The notes under the pieces: model-generated
The model's database searches: none
What the model saw: the letters and a program-made list of their open reading frames with translations, nothing else
Told to the model about the DNA's origin: nothing
DNA from: Mycolicibacterium novocastrense
GTDB taxonomy: Bacteria; Actinomycetota; Actinomycetes; Mycobacteriales; Mycobacteriaceae
Direction: 5' to 3'
Assembly: GCF_001570485.1 (NCBI RefSeq)
Contig: NZ_BCTA01000026.1
Span: 62,001 to 126,000, forward strand
Length of the DNA: 64,000 nucleotides
Part shown: positions 10,228 to 18,709 of the stretch, piece by piece
How positions within the stretch are numbered: the stretch's first letter is position 1
Layout of the letters: each line of letters begins with the position of its first letter
Made by a program: the position numbers and the translations under genes

Positions 10228-11750
10228 CCTCCACGGCCGCAGCACCATCCGCGTCGGGCGTCACGCCCGGGCGGCCGTCTACCACACGGGTCACGATCCT
10301 GACCGGCCGTCGCATGACCGATCTGGTGCTGCCCGCGGCGGCGCCCATCGAGACCTACATCGACGAGACGGTGGCCGTGTTGGCCGACCTTCTCGAGGAC
10401 ACCCCGAAGGACGTGCTCGGCGGCTTCGACTTCAAGGCGCAGGGGGTATGGGCCTTCGCGAGGCCCGGCGCTCCACCGTTGAAGTTCAACGAATCCCTGG
10501 ACGACGCCGGGGTTGTCGACGGGTCGCTGCTGACGTTGGTGTCGGTCAGCCGCACCGAGCGTTATCGGCCCCTCGTCGAGGACGTCATCGACGCGATCGC
10601 CGTTCTGGACGAGTCGCCGGAGTTCGACCGGTCCGCGTTGAACCGCTTTGTCGGGGTGGCGATTCCGCTCGTGTCGATCGTCATGACCGTGATGGTGTTG
10701 CTGGCGTGGTCGCGGGCCGGACACGACTGGTGGTGGGCGGTCGCGCTCGGTGTGCTGGGGTTGGGTCTGCTCGGCGGCAGTGCGCTGGCGACCAACCGCT
10801 ACCGCAACATCGACCTCGCGGAGAGCCTGCTGATTGCGGCGCTACCTACCCTTGCGGGGGCGGTGGCCCTGGCGGTGCCGTTACCGCGCGGCGCCGCCGG
10901 ACTGGGTGCGCCGCAGATCGCGGGCGCCGCCGCGGTGGTGTTGTTGCTGACGCTGGCCACCCGGGGTGGGCCGCGCCGACGCGCGGAGTTGGCGTCGTTT
11001 CTGGCGGTGACGTCGATCGCGGCGACGGGGGCGGCGATCGCGTTCGGCTACGGCTGGCAGCACTGGGTGCCCGCTGGAGCGCTCGCGTTCGGTTTGATCG
11101 TGGTCACCAACGCGGCCAAACTGACCGTCGCGGTTGCCCGCATCGCGCTGCCACCGATACCCGCACCGGGTGAGACCGTTTCCAACGACGAACTGCTCGA
11201 CCCGGTCGCGGCGTCCGGGAGCGAGGAGGAGTCGCCGACCTGGCAGGCCATCATCGCGTCGGTTCCCGATTCCGCTGCGCGCCTGCACGAGCGCAGCCAG
11301 TTGGCCAGGCGGCTGCTCATCGGGTTCATCGCGGCGGGAGCGCTGGTGCTGTCGGTCGGCGCGATCACCGTTGTGACACAAGGCCACTTCTTCGTGCACA
11401 GTATGATCGTCGCTGGGCTGACCGCGGTGATCTGTGGCTTCCGGTCTCGTCTCTACGCCGAAAGATGGTGTGCCTGGGCGTTGTTGACGGCTGTCGTGGC
11501 CATTCCGACTGGTGTGATGGTTCGGTTGTGCCTCTGGTATCCGGACAAGTCGTGGCTGGTGCTGGCCGTCTACGCGCTCGCGGGGACCATCGCGCTGATC
11601 GTCGTCGGGGCCACCGCGGGCGTGCACCGGATCTCGCCGGTCACCAAACGCATTCTCGAACTGCTCGACGGCGCGGCGATCGCGGCCGTGATCCCGATGC
11701 TGCTGTGGATCGCGGGCGTGTACGACCTGCTGCGCAATCTGCGCTTCTAG
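10224..11750 (+). CDS. eccD1: ESX-1 membrane channel component EccD1
   Basis: 508 aa, GTG start overlapping the espI stop. An N-terminal ubiquitin-like domain (about residues 20-105) is followed by about eleven hydrophobic helices between residue 140 and the end, the hallmark of EccD, which forms the bulk of the ESX inner-membrane pore. It ends 10 nt from the stop of a convergently transcribed kinase gene. In M. tuberculosis espJ, espK, espL, espB, eccE1 and mycP1 follow eccD1; none is seen here. Confidence 0.93.
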   Translation: MTSTAAAPSASGVTPGRPSTTRVTILTGRRMTDLVLPAAAPIETYIDETVAVLADLLEDTPKDVLGGFDFKAQGVWAFARPGAPPLKFNESLDDAGVVDGSLLTLVSVSRTERYRPLVEDVIDAIAVLDESPEFDRSALNRFVGVAIPLVSIVMTVMVLLAWSRAGHDWWWAVALGVLGLGLLGGSALATNRYRNIDLAESLLIAALPTLAGAVALAVPLPRGAAGLGAPQIAGAAAVVLLLTLATRGGPRRRAELASFLAVTSIAATGAAIAFGYGWQHWVPAGALAFGLIVVTNAAKLTVAVARIALPPIPAPGETVSNDELLDPVAASGSEEESPTWQAIIASVPDSAARLHERSQLARRLLIGFIAAGALVLSVGAITVVTQGHFFVHSMIVAGLTAVICGFRSRLYAERWCAWALLTAVVAIPTGVMVRLCLWYPDKSWLVLAVYALAGTIALIVVGATAGVHRISPVTKRILELLDGAAIAAVIPMLLWIAGVYDLLRNLRF

Positions 11751-11760
11751 AAGCGCGAGA

Positions 11761-13785
11761 TCATTGCACTTCGCGGGCCAGTGCCGGTGCGAAGTTGGCG
11801 TCGAGATACCGGCTTGCGAGGTAACCCCCGGCGCCGGTGAGCGCGGCGATGGTGTCGGCTTCATCCACCACGACCATCTTTCCCTGATAGCCGAGGAAAG
11901 GCCTGGGTAAGCCCTCGAACCCGCCTCCGCCGGCCCGGTTGTCGGTGCGGATGACCACGAGTACGTCGGTTTCGATGCGGTAGACACCGGTGGGGTCGGG
12001 CATGGGCCGCGTGTCGCCGGTGTCGGTTCCGGCGCGGACGAGCTCCTGGCTGTAGCGCAGTCCGAGCGCCTCGAGGTAGTCGGCGGCTGTGGACGGGGTC
12101 AGCATCTGCGACACCCCCGTATCCGCGTTGATCACTGCTGCGACGGATTTGCCGATCCACGATGGGTTCTGATTCTTCAGATCGTCCTGCTGCGAACGGA
12201 TGTCGTTGATGAGTTCTCTGGCCTTCGCCTCGTAGCCGAGGATCTCACTGATCCAGACCAGCCGGTTCTGCCACGTCCATTGTTCGGCCGCTTGGTCTTT
12301 CGGCCTGGTCACCGTTGGCGCGATGGCGGCGAGTTTGTCGTAGGTGGCCTGGTCGATGGGGCCGGTGGCAATGATGGCGTCGGGCGCCGCGTCGGCGACC
12401 GCGGCGGTGTTGGTGAATCCGGTCAGCACGGTCGGATCACCGGTCAGTGCCGACTTCTCCCAGCTCGGCAGCGCGCTGGTCGAAGAGCCGATCACCACGG
12501 GTTGCACACCCAGGGACAGCACGGCATCGCCGTCACCGGGGCTCACCGCTGCCACCCGTTGCGGACGAGAGGTGAGTTCGGTGGCGCCGTATTGGTGGGT
12601 GAATGTCTGTGCCTGGTAGGCCGGTTCGTCCGGCCCGCGATCCCACAGCACCACACCGGTGACGCTTGCGGCGACAACGAGCACCGCGACGGCGGCGGCG
12701 ATGAAAGCCCTTTTTCGGCGGCGACTGAGTCGGCCGCCTCCACGTCCGCGCTGCGCGGGGTGTATCGGTGGTGGGTGCTGTGGTGGCGCCCAACCGCTCG
12801 GATAGGTGATCGCATCCGAAGCGCGCGGCGGCCCACCGGGCGTCGGGTACCCCGGCGGTGGGCCGATCGGCTGACCACCGGTGGGGACCGGTGGCCCCCA
12901 CTCGGCCGGCGGTCGCGTGGGGGCTGGTGTGGTCCTCAATTGCACGGTTGTGTCGTCGAGGGCCGCGGCGGCGGCCGCTGCGAGGTCGCCGGCGTTCTGG
13001 AAGCGGTGGTTCGGATCCTTGGCCATCGCTTTGGCGATGACCGCGTCGATCGCCGGCGGCGCGTGGGGTATCCGGTCGGTGACCTTCGGAGGCGGCGCCG
13101 ACAGGTGGCCGGCCACCGTCGCCCCGACGTCGGCGCCCGGGCGGGCGAACGGGGTTTGACCGGTGAGCATCGTGTACAGGCTGCAACCCAGGGCGTAGAT
13201 GTCGGCGCGGTGGTCGGCGCGTTCGCCGGTGAGGGTTTCAGGTGCGGCGTAGGCGATCGAGGCCATCACCATACCGGTCTGCGTCAGCCCCGCCGCCTCA
13301 TCGCTACGCTTGGCTATTCCGAAGTCTGCCAGGAAGATTCGTTGATCGTTGGCCGCCAGCAGAAAGTTCGCGGGCTTGACGTCACGGTGGAGTAAGCCGC
13401 GCTGGTGGGCATAGTCGAGCGCGTCGGCCACCGCTGCGGTGATGCGCAGCGCGCGCGCCGGCGTCATGCGTCCGGCCTTCAGCTCGCGGTGCGCATCGCT
13501 GCCATCGACGTACTGCATGGCGATCCACAGGTGTCCATCGGGGGTTTCGCCACGGTTGTAGACCGACACGATGTGGGGGTGATCCAGTGTTGCGGCCAAC
13601 TCGGCCTCGCGAAGAAACCGGTCGCGAAAGTGCTTGTCCAAAGACAGGTCTGACGACAACACCTTGAGAGCGTCCGAGCGTGGCAGGGTGGGGTGGGCGG
13701 CGCGATATACCGTGCCCATACCGCCCCTGCCGAGAACCGCTTCGATACGGTAACCGGCCACTGTTGAGCCCACGCCGAGCGCCAT
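11761..13785 (-). CDS. Receptor Ser/Thr protein kinase with extracytoplasmic substrate-binding (FecB-like) domain
   Basis: 674 aa. The kinase domain spans about residues 12-270: Gly-rich loop GRGGMGTVY at 19-27, ATP lysine K41, catalytic loop HRDVKPAN at 133-140 with D135, DFG at 154-156, activation-loop threonines T168 and T170, then APE. A Pro-rich juxtamembrane stretch (290-345) leads to one transmembrane helix at about 359-381. The outer half, about 393-674, has the layout of iron-siderophore or cobalamin periplasmic binding proteins: a P-x-RVAAVSPGDGDAVLSLGV opening, an alternating alpha/beta pattern and a long connecting helix. All catalytic residues are present, so it should be active. 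The ATG has a GAGGGAA ribosome site. The family assignment of the outer domain is by eye and the ligand is unknown. Confidence 0.85.
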   Translation of the reverse strand: MALGVGSTVAGYRIEAVLGRGGMGTVYRAAHPTLPRSDALKVLSSDLSLDKHFRDRFLREAELAATLDHPHIVSVYNRGETPDGHLWIAMQYVDGSDAHRELKAGRMTPARALRITAAVADALDYAHQRGLLHRDVKPANFLLAANDQRIFLADFGIAKRSDEAAGLTQTGMVMASIAYAAPETLTGERADHRADIYALGCSLYTMLTGQTPFARPGADVGATVAGHLSAPPPKVTDRIPHAPPAIDAVIAKAMAKDPNHRFQNAGDLAAAAAAALDDTTVQLRTTPAPTRPPAEWGPPVPTGGQPIGPPPGYPTPGGPPRASDAITYPSGWAPPQHPPPIHPAQRGRGGGRLSRRRKRAFIAAAVAVLVVAASVTGVVLWDRGPDEPAYQAQTFTHQYGATELTSRPQRVAAVSPGDGDAVLSLGVQPVVIGSSTSALPSWEKSALTGDPTVLTGFTNTAAVADAAPDAIIATGPIDQATYDKLAAIAPTVTRPKDQAAEQWTWQNRLVWISEILGYEAKARELINDIRSQQDDLKNQNPSWIGKSVAAVINADTGVSQMLTPSTAADYLEALGLRYSQELVRAGTDTGDTRPMPDPTGVYRIETDVLVVIRTDNRAGGGGFEGLPRPFLGYQGKMVVVDEADTIAALTGAGGYLASRYLDANFAPALAREVQ

Positions 13786-13856
13786 CTGTATGTTCCCTCG
13801 CTATGTTCGGTTCAGCGTATTCTCCGGCCGTGGACCGGTCGCTGGAGCCGGCCCGC

Positions 13857-15143
13857 TCACGCGGCCGTCAGCATGACGTATTGCGCGGCGGTCAACTGAT
13901 GAGCATCGGTCGGCTGCGGTGAGGCCGCTTCGATGACATACCGGTCGGCGACTGCGAAGCACGTGACGTAGGTGCTGAGTTGCGCCTCGCGCCGGATGCA
14001 GCGCGAATCGGGCATGTTCGGGACGGATGCGACCGCCTGGCCTTTCGCGTCTGTCAACTCGGTCGCGAACTGCTCGAGCATGTTGGCAGCCGATTGCTCG
14101 TCGCGGACGCGGTACACCGCGGCTCTACCCCTGGACCACACATCCATTCCGGTGTCGGCGAACAACTCCGCCGAAGTCTGCGGGAACGTCTGGAAGTGCG
14201 GAGCGGCGTGCGGACCGTAGGTCTGGTTCACACCGGGAGGCGGGTTCTCCTTGATTTCTGGAACCGTACGCGCCAAGACTCCGCTCGCATCCACCGGGAG
14301 ATTGGCGAGCTCCGATACTGCGGTAGGTGTGAACGCGTCGATCGCTGCGATCTGCTGATCCAGCGTCTTGGCGACCATGTCGGCGGTCGGGTCCACCCCG
14401 TCAGGGGATTCCGCCGACTGAACGAGCACGAACGGCCCGTGCGCCGTATAGGCGTTGACGTTGGTTTCCATGATGGGTGAACCCAATTGAGGGAGGTCGT
14501 ACGTGGAGGCGCGAGTCTCGGGGTGCTCGCGCACGGAGACGGGTCGGGCTTGGGGCACGTAGTCCATGAGGTCGGGCTGCAATGTGATGTCGCCGAACTC
14601 GGCGGCCGCGGCTGCGGCTGCCTGGGGATCGGGGAACCGCAACACCGCGTTGACGAGGCTTGCGCGGTCGGGCTCGGTGCGCCGGGCCGAGCTGAAACCC
14701 GTGACGAAGTTGTGCTTTGCCGCGGCCGCCGCGACCTTTTCGGGCAGCAGCATCTTGAGCGCCGCAACGTCTTTCACGATGCTGGTCGGCATGACAAAGT
14801 GCGAGAGTTCGGGGTTGACCTCCCACGGCCCGACGACGTGGTCGGCCATCCGCCCGGCCTCGATCAGCCCGCCCTTTGCCGGACTGCCTGCGACACCCAT
14901 GGGAGGGACGGGTAGCGTGGCGTAATTGCCGGTGTCGAGCAGAGCCACGTCGACCGAGGGCCCCGATGATTCCCCCGGTGGCCGCTGCGCCGTTCCGTCC
15001 ACCACGGCGGTGCACGCTGTGGCGGTCAGCAGCGCAGCCACCAGGCCCGCGCCGAACGCCGCACGGCGCGACCGATGCGCCAGTAGCGCGCTGAAGGTGG
15101 CACTGGATGGGCCCGCTGTCGGTCGGTGCGGGAAGAACCTCAT
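13857..15143 (-). CDS. DUF7373-like secreted lipoprotein
   Basis: 428 aa from the ATG at 15143; a longer frame to 15194 is open but lacks support. A -10 hexamer (15151-15156) lies 7 nt upstream, so this ATG fits a leaderless transcript. A basic N-terminus and hydrophobic segment lead to a lipobox-like LLTATAC at about residue 44, after which Cys would be acylated and the protein anchored outside the membrane. The body resembles the mycobacterial DUF7373 lipoproteins, with two related halves and a cysteine pair near the C-terminus (SRCIR and VTCFA). Function is unknown. It lies between the kinase and the PknH-like sensor lipoprotein on the same strand. Confidence 0.75.
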   Translation of the reverse strand: MRFFPHRPTAGPSSATFSALLAHRSRRAAFGAGLVAALLTATACTAVVDGTAQRPPGESSGPSVDVALLDTGNYATLPVPPMGVAGSPAKGGLIEAGRMADHVVGPWEVNPELSHFVMPTSIVKDVAALKMLLPEKVAAAAAKHNFVTGFSSARRTEPDRASLVNAVLRFPDPQAAAAAAAEFGDITLQPDLMDYVPQARPVSVREHPETRASTYDLPQLGSPIMETNVNAYTAHGPFVLVQSAESPDGVDPTADMVAKTLDQQIAAIDAFTPTAVSELANLPVDASGVLARTVPEIKENPPPGVNQTYGPHAAPHFQTFPQTSAELFADTGMDVWSRGRAAVYRVRDEQSAANMLEQFATELTDAKGQAVASVPNMPDSRCIRREAQLSTYVTCFAVADRYVIEAASPQPTDAHQLTAAQYVMLTAA

Positions 15144-15150
15144 AAGCCGT

Positions 15151-15156
15151 ACATTA
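15151..15156 (-). promoter_or_regulatory. -10 hexamer of the DUF7373-like lipoprotein gene (leaderless)
   Basis: On the minus strand the hexamer reads TAATGT and ends 7 nt before the ATG at 15143, placing the likely transcript start at or next to the start codon. Confidence 0.55.
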
Positions 15157-15227
15157 GCGGCACATGTGCCGTACGACGCGCTCGATCGCCTCACTGCGAC
15201 CGACCGCTGCGGTATGCGGTGACGAGG

Positions 15228-15962
15228 CTACGACGGCACTTTGGCCAGTATGCGATCGGTGAGCGTGTTGGCCGGGGCCGTGCTGTCACCGTCGGTGCAG
15301 ACGACGACATCGACAAGCACGTTGGCCCGGTGTGCGACCACGTGGTGACAGTTGCGTGGCAGCCCGTCGCGCTGGAAGGTCGTGCCGATGCGGTCGGGCC
15401 CGGTGGTGACCGGATAGGGCACCCAACGCTGGACGTTGTCGGGGCCGAGCTCGATGAAGAAGATGTCGCCGTCGGGGCAGTTGCGCCATTCGTGTTCGAT
15501 GATCCACATCGCCTCACCTTGACCCGTGATGTCGGCGGGGTTTTCGAAGACGGCAACCATCTGTGTGACCGCCTGTCCCTGCGTACCGCGATTGGCATTG
15601 CCCACCACGGTCGGCTTCTTCGCCCAGACCCCGGTCTCGCCGGCCAACGCGCGCGATCGGCACGGCCACGGCTCGATGTCCACGTTCGACCGCTGCGCCT
15701 CGGTGTAGGCCTGCGTTTCGACGAGATCGGTGTCGCCGATGATGGCGCCGAGTTCGCTGCGTTTGAGCAGCAAGTCGCCTCCCGCTGCCGCCGGCACCAG
15801 CGTCGGTGTCGGCGTGGCGGTAGTCGTCGAGGGGGTCGCTGGCGCCGATTGCGTTGTCGGCACGGGGCTTTCGGCCCGTCCGGCATCCCCGTCGACGGTA
15901 GCCGAGCACCCGGCCAACACCACGACCGCACACACGGCCACACCGGCGTGGATGGATCCCAT
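15228..15962 (-). CDS. Lipoprotein with PknH-like extracellular sensor domain
   Basis: 244 aa. A signal peptide ends in the lipobox VLAGC at about residues 15-19, followed by a Thr/Pro-rich linker (about 30-55). A globular domain follows with four cysteines (PWPCRS, RNCPDG, RNCHHV, VVCTD), the pattern of the PknH C-terminal sensor domain with its two disulfides. Family members such as LppH, LprH and LpqQ are free-standing lipoproteins carrying the same fold. The ATG has a good GAAGGGAA ribosome site. It lies 30 nt downstream of the membrane-anchored protein with the same domain, so the two are likely co-transcribed and may be paralogues. Confidence 0.8.
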   Translation of the reverse strand: MGSIHAGVAVCAVVVLAGCSATVDGDAGRAESPVPTTQSAPATPSTTTATPTPTLVPAAAGGDLLLKRSELGAIIGDTDLVETQAYTEAQRSNVDIEPWPCRSRALAGETGVWAKKPTVVGNANRGTQGQAVTQMVAVFENPADITGQGEAMWIIEHEWRNCPDGDIFFIELGPDNVQRWVPYPVTTGPDRIGTTFQRDGLPRNCHHVVAHRANVLVDVVVCTDGDSTAPANTLTDRILAKVPS

Positions 15963-15992
15963 TGCTGCGTTCCCTTCAGATCATCGGTCGGG

Positions 15993-17168
15993 TTATGGCG
16001 CCGGGGCGATCTTGTCTGCGATCGCTCTTGCGATCGAGAGCCCCGCGCTGCCGACGGTCGGCGAGCACGCACGGACATCGACGACCACGTTGCCCCGCAC
16101 GGTCATATCGCGCTCACACTGCTGACCGGCGGTCTTCGAGGTCGTGGGAATGATCATCACCGACAGGATGTCGCCGGTGAACGCCGGGACGCCGATGTCG
16201 GCCTCGGTGACACCGCCGTACTCGTACCTGATGTGTTCGGATTTGCAGACATTCCACGCAACACCTTGTGCGATGTAGAACTCCTTGGCCGAGGTCGTAT
16301 CGGGGAACGAGACGACGGCCTGCACGACCTTGTGCGTCGGGTCGGCGTTTATCCCCTGCACGGCCACGCCGGTGAAACCCGATCCGCGGTAGGTGACCTC
16401 GTAGGCGGGACCCCATGCGCCGGTGCAGCGTTCAGGCGTGGCGGCGCCGGGCAGCAGTCGGTGTACGACCGGCCCGGCTGCCATGCCGGGGGCGTTCATC
16501 CGTTGGCTCACCTGCTCGGGGGGCAGCAGCAGTCCGGGCAGCGCTTCCACGGCGAGGACCGGCCCGGGTGGCGGTGGTGGCGGCGCAGCCGGGGGCTGCG
16601 GCGGCGCGGCGGTCGGGGTGGCAGGCACGGTGGTGGTGGGACCAGCGGGCACCTGCGCCGGACTGGTCGGGGGCCCGTCGTCGGAGGAGCTGTCGTTCCC
16701 GCCGCTGACCGCGACGAGCACGATGACCAGAACGACGACGAGGGCTGCGGCACCGCCGATGACCCACCAGCGATGCTTCGAAACCCGTTCCGCCAGTGTG
16801 GGTTTCACCACGGGATTGATGGCCGGCGGGCGCTGAAATGCGGCGGGTCCGGGCACCGGCTGCTGGTAGGGCGCAGCGTACCCGCCCGGTCCGGGCTGGT
16901 GGGGTGGCGCGGCCCAAGGCGTAGGCCCGGCCGGGCCCGACGAAACCGGCGGAGGACCGCTCGGAGGAGCGGACGACGGGGGTCGCTGCTGTGAGCGGAG
17001 GAATTGCGCTGCGTCCAAGGTGGTTTCCTCGTGGAAGCCGCGTGGCCTCGCCGGGGTGGGCCGGGTGGCCTCCTCCTCCGGCGGCGTCTGTGCCGGCGGG
17101 TTCTGACCGATCGGCCAGTCCGTCGTCTCCTCACCGCGAGGCCCGCTGTCCGGGTCGTTCGCGTTCAT
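15993..17168 (-). CDS. Membrane-anchored PknH-like sensor domain protein
   Basis: 391 aa. A cytosolic N-terminus of about 130 residues is rich in Pro and Gly and carries a short acidic EETTLDA motif (T49, T50). A transmembrane helix lies at about 134-154 and a Pro-rich linker at 165-205. The outer domain has four cysteines (PERCTG, WNVCKS, QQCERD, VRACSP), as in the PknH extracellular sensor. There is no kinase domain, so it looks like a receptor that keeps only the outer sensor and a phosphorylatable tail. The ATG follows a GAGGGGCGG ribosome site. The 284-nt gap upstream is shared with the divergent FHA-HTH gene. Confidence 0.78.
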   Translation of the reverse strand: MNANDPDSGPRGEETTDWPIGQNPPAQTPPEEEATRPTPARPRGFHEETTLDAAQFLRSQQRPPSSAPPSGPPPVSSGPAGPTPWAAPPHQPGPGGYAAPYQQPVPGPAAFQRPPAINPVVKPTLAERVSKHRWWVIGGAAALVVVLVIVLVAVSGGNDSSSDDGPPTSPAQVPAGPTTTVPATPTAAPPQPPAAPPPPPPGPVLAVEALPGLLLPPEQVSQRMNAPGMAAGPVVHRLLPGAATPERCTGAWGPAYEVTYRGSGFTGVAVQGINADPTHKVVQAVVSFPDTTSAKEFYIAQGVAWNVCKSEHIRYEYGGVTEADIGVPAFTGDILSVMIIPTTSKTAGQQCERDMTVRGNVVVDVRACSPTVGSAGLSIARAIADKIAPAP

Positions 17169-17452
17169 ATCCGCCCCTCACCATTCGGTGTTCTGCGCCC
17201 ACTACGTCGGTCGGTCCACACGGGCTGGGCCAACCCAAAAATCATCGCATGAACCATCGCACCGCCAGTGCACAAATTTCTCCGGCTCGGGTGCCCACTG
17301 CGAAGAATGGCGGCTTCAGCAGCGTGAACAGCGGGATACGATGGGCACACATCGTTGCTGGATTCGCGGCGAAACCATAGCGTCGAGGCGTCAAACGATC
17401 GCATTGGCGTCCCTTCGCTGACCACCCCCAGCGAGCTGTGCGAGGAGGCTTC
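17169..17452. promoter_or_regulatory. Divergent promoter region between sensor gene and FHA-HTH regulator
   Basis: A 284-nt non-coding stretch, the largest in this half of the window, with a lower GC content in its middle (about 17220-17400) than the flanking genes. It holds the ribosome sites of both divergent genes (AGGAGG at 17443-17448 on the plus strand). No operator repeat was clear by eye. The FHA-HTH protein is a plausible regulator of this region. Confidence 0.5.
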
Positions 17453-18619
17453 ATGGATGAGGGAAGACCAACGGTCCTCGGCGCGACAACCGGGGATCTG
17501 CCCTCCCTGGTGATCACGGTCGCCGGCAGCGACTACACCGCACACCCCGGTGATGGAGTGGTCACGATCGGGCGCGAATTACCCGCGCAGATCCGCGTCA
17601 GCGAGCCGGGGATCTCCCGCACGCATGTCCGGATCGAACCCGCAGGCGACCACTGGAACCTTGTCGACTGCGGTAGCAGAAACGGCACATATGTCGGAGG
17701 ACAGCGCGTCGATTCCGTCGTCCTCGACCGCGAGGTCAGCGCATATCTGGGCAACCCCGAAGGCATCTTGGTTCGGGTGAGCCCTCGGCCGCGCACGCCA
17801 GCCGCCGGGACCGAGACGTTCGAAGGCCCGCCCACCGACGAGCAGGAACGCGACGACGCGGACGCCACCGAGCGCTCCACTGACGACCCAGCCGACGATC
17901 CCGGCGATCAACCCGATCCCGACATCGCGCGCGCAGGGGCCGCCGTGGCAGCGCGGCGTGAGGAACTGGGGCTGTCTCAGCGCAAACTCACCGACGACCA
18001 CGTCATCAGCCAAAGCGTGCTGGTCAAGTTCGAGCGCGGCAGGCATTGGCCACGCGAACGCACTCGCGCCAAGATCGAGGAGTACTTGCATTGGGCGCCG
18101 GGGACACTCGCGCGGATCAGGGCGGGGGAGCCGGTTCCCGAGGAAGACACCACCGAGGCGATCACGCCGACCGTTCAGGTGGCGATTGCCATCGACGCGG
18201 CCGACATCGCGCTGCGCGGAATCTATGCGCGGGCCGCGCTGCTGCCCATGGGCGACGACCCGCGTTTCGCCGGTGAAGCGGCCGCGCTGCTGGCCGAACT
18301 GCGCCGCCTGGAGACATCGCTGACCAACGCCGCGCGGACCGCCACCGGCCGGCCCGAGCTGGCGATCACGCTGGGTGAGGTTCGGCGGGCGTACACCGAT
18401 CTCGTGCGGCGCGCCGCGGCCGCCCCGACGGCGACACTCGGTCAGCGGCTCTACATGGCCCGCCACCATCGCCAGCTGACGGTGCAGGAAGCCGCCAATG
18501 CCGCCGGCGTATCGGCATCCGACGTCACCAATGCAGAGTCCGAAAGCGCGGTGCCTGATCCGGTCGCGGCGACCCTGCAGCGGTTCGTCGACATGCTCGA
18601 GCGGCCCGCAGAGCGGTGA
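17453..18619 (+). CDS. FHA domain protein with two HTH (XRE-like) segments
   Basis: 388 aa from ATG 17453, chosen because AGGAGG lies 4 nt upstream; a GTG at 17438 overlaps that site. The FHA domain (about residues 20-105) keeps the phosphothreonine-binding signature: GRE, SRTHVRI and SRNGTYV. An acidic, disordered linker follows (about 110-160). Then come an XRE-type helix-turn-helix (RREELGLSQRKL, with SVLVKFERG) and, near the C-terminus, a second related one (RQLTVQEAANAAGVSASDV). A protein that reads phosphothreonine and binds DNA is a natural output for the receptor kinase encoded about 4 kb away. The functional link is inference from context. Confidence 0.8.
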   Translation: MDEGRPTVLGATTGDLPSLVITVAGSDYTAHPGDGVVTIGRELPAQIRVSEPGISRTHVRIEPAGDHWNLVDCGSRNGTYVGGQRVDSVVLDREVSAYLGNPEGILVRVSPRPRTPAAGTETFEGPPTDEQERDDADATERSTDDPADDPGDQPDPDIARAGAAVAARREELGLSQRKLTDDHVISQSVLVKFERGRHWPRERTRAKIEEYLHWAPGTLARIRAGEPVPEEDTTEAITPTVQVAIAIDAADIALRGIYARAALLPMGDDPRFAGEAAALLAELRRLETSLTNAARTATGRPELAITLGEVRRAYTDLVRRAAAAPTATLGQRLYMARHHRQLTVQEAANAAGVSASDVTNAESESAVPDPVAATLQRFVDMLERPAER

Positions 18620-18709
18620 CGGGGCGTAGGCCGCCCAAATTGGTGTCGGGAGGCCCCTTCCAGCGCCGTTAGCATCAGATCGACAAGGCTGCAGGCCGAA
18701 AGGGAGGCC

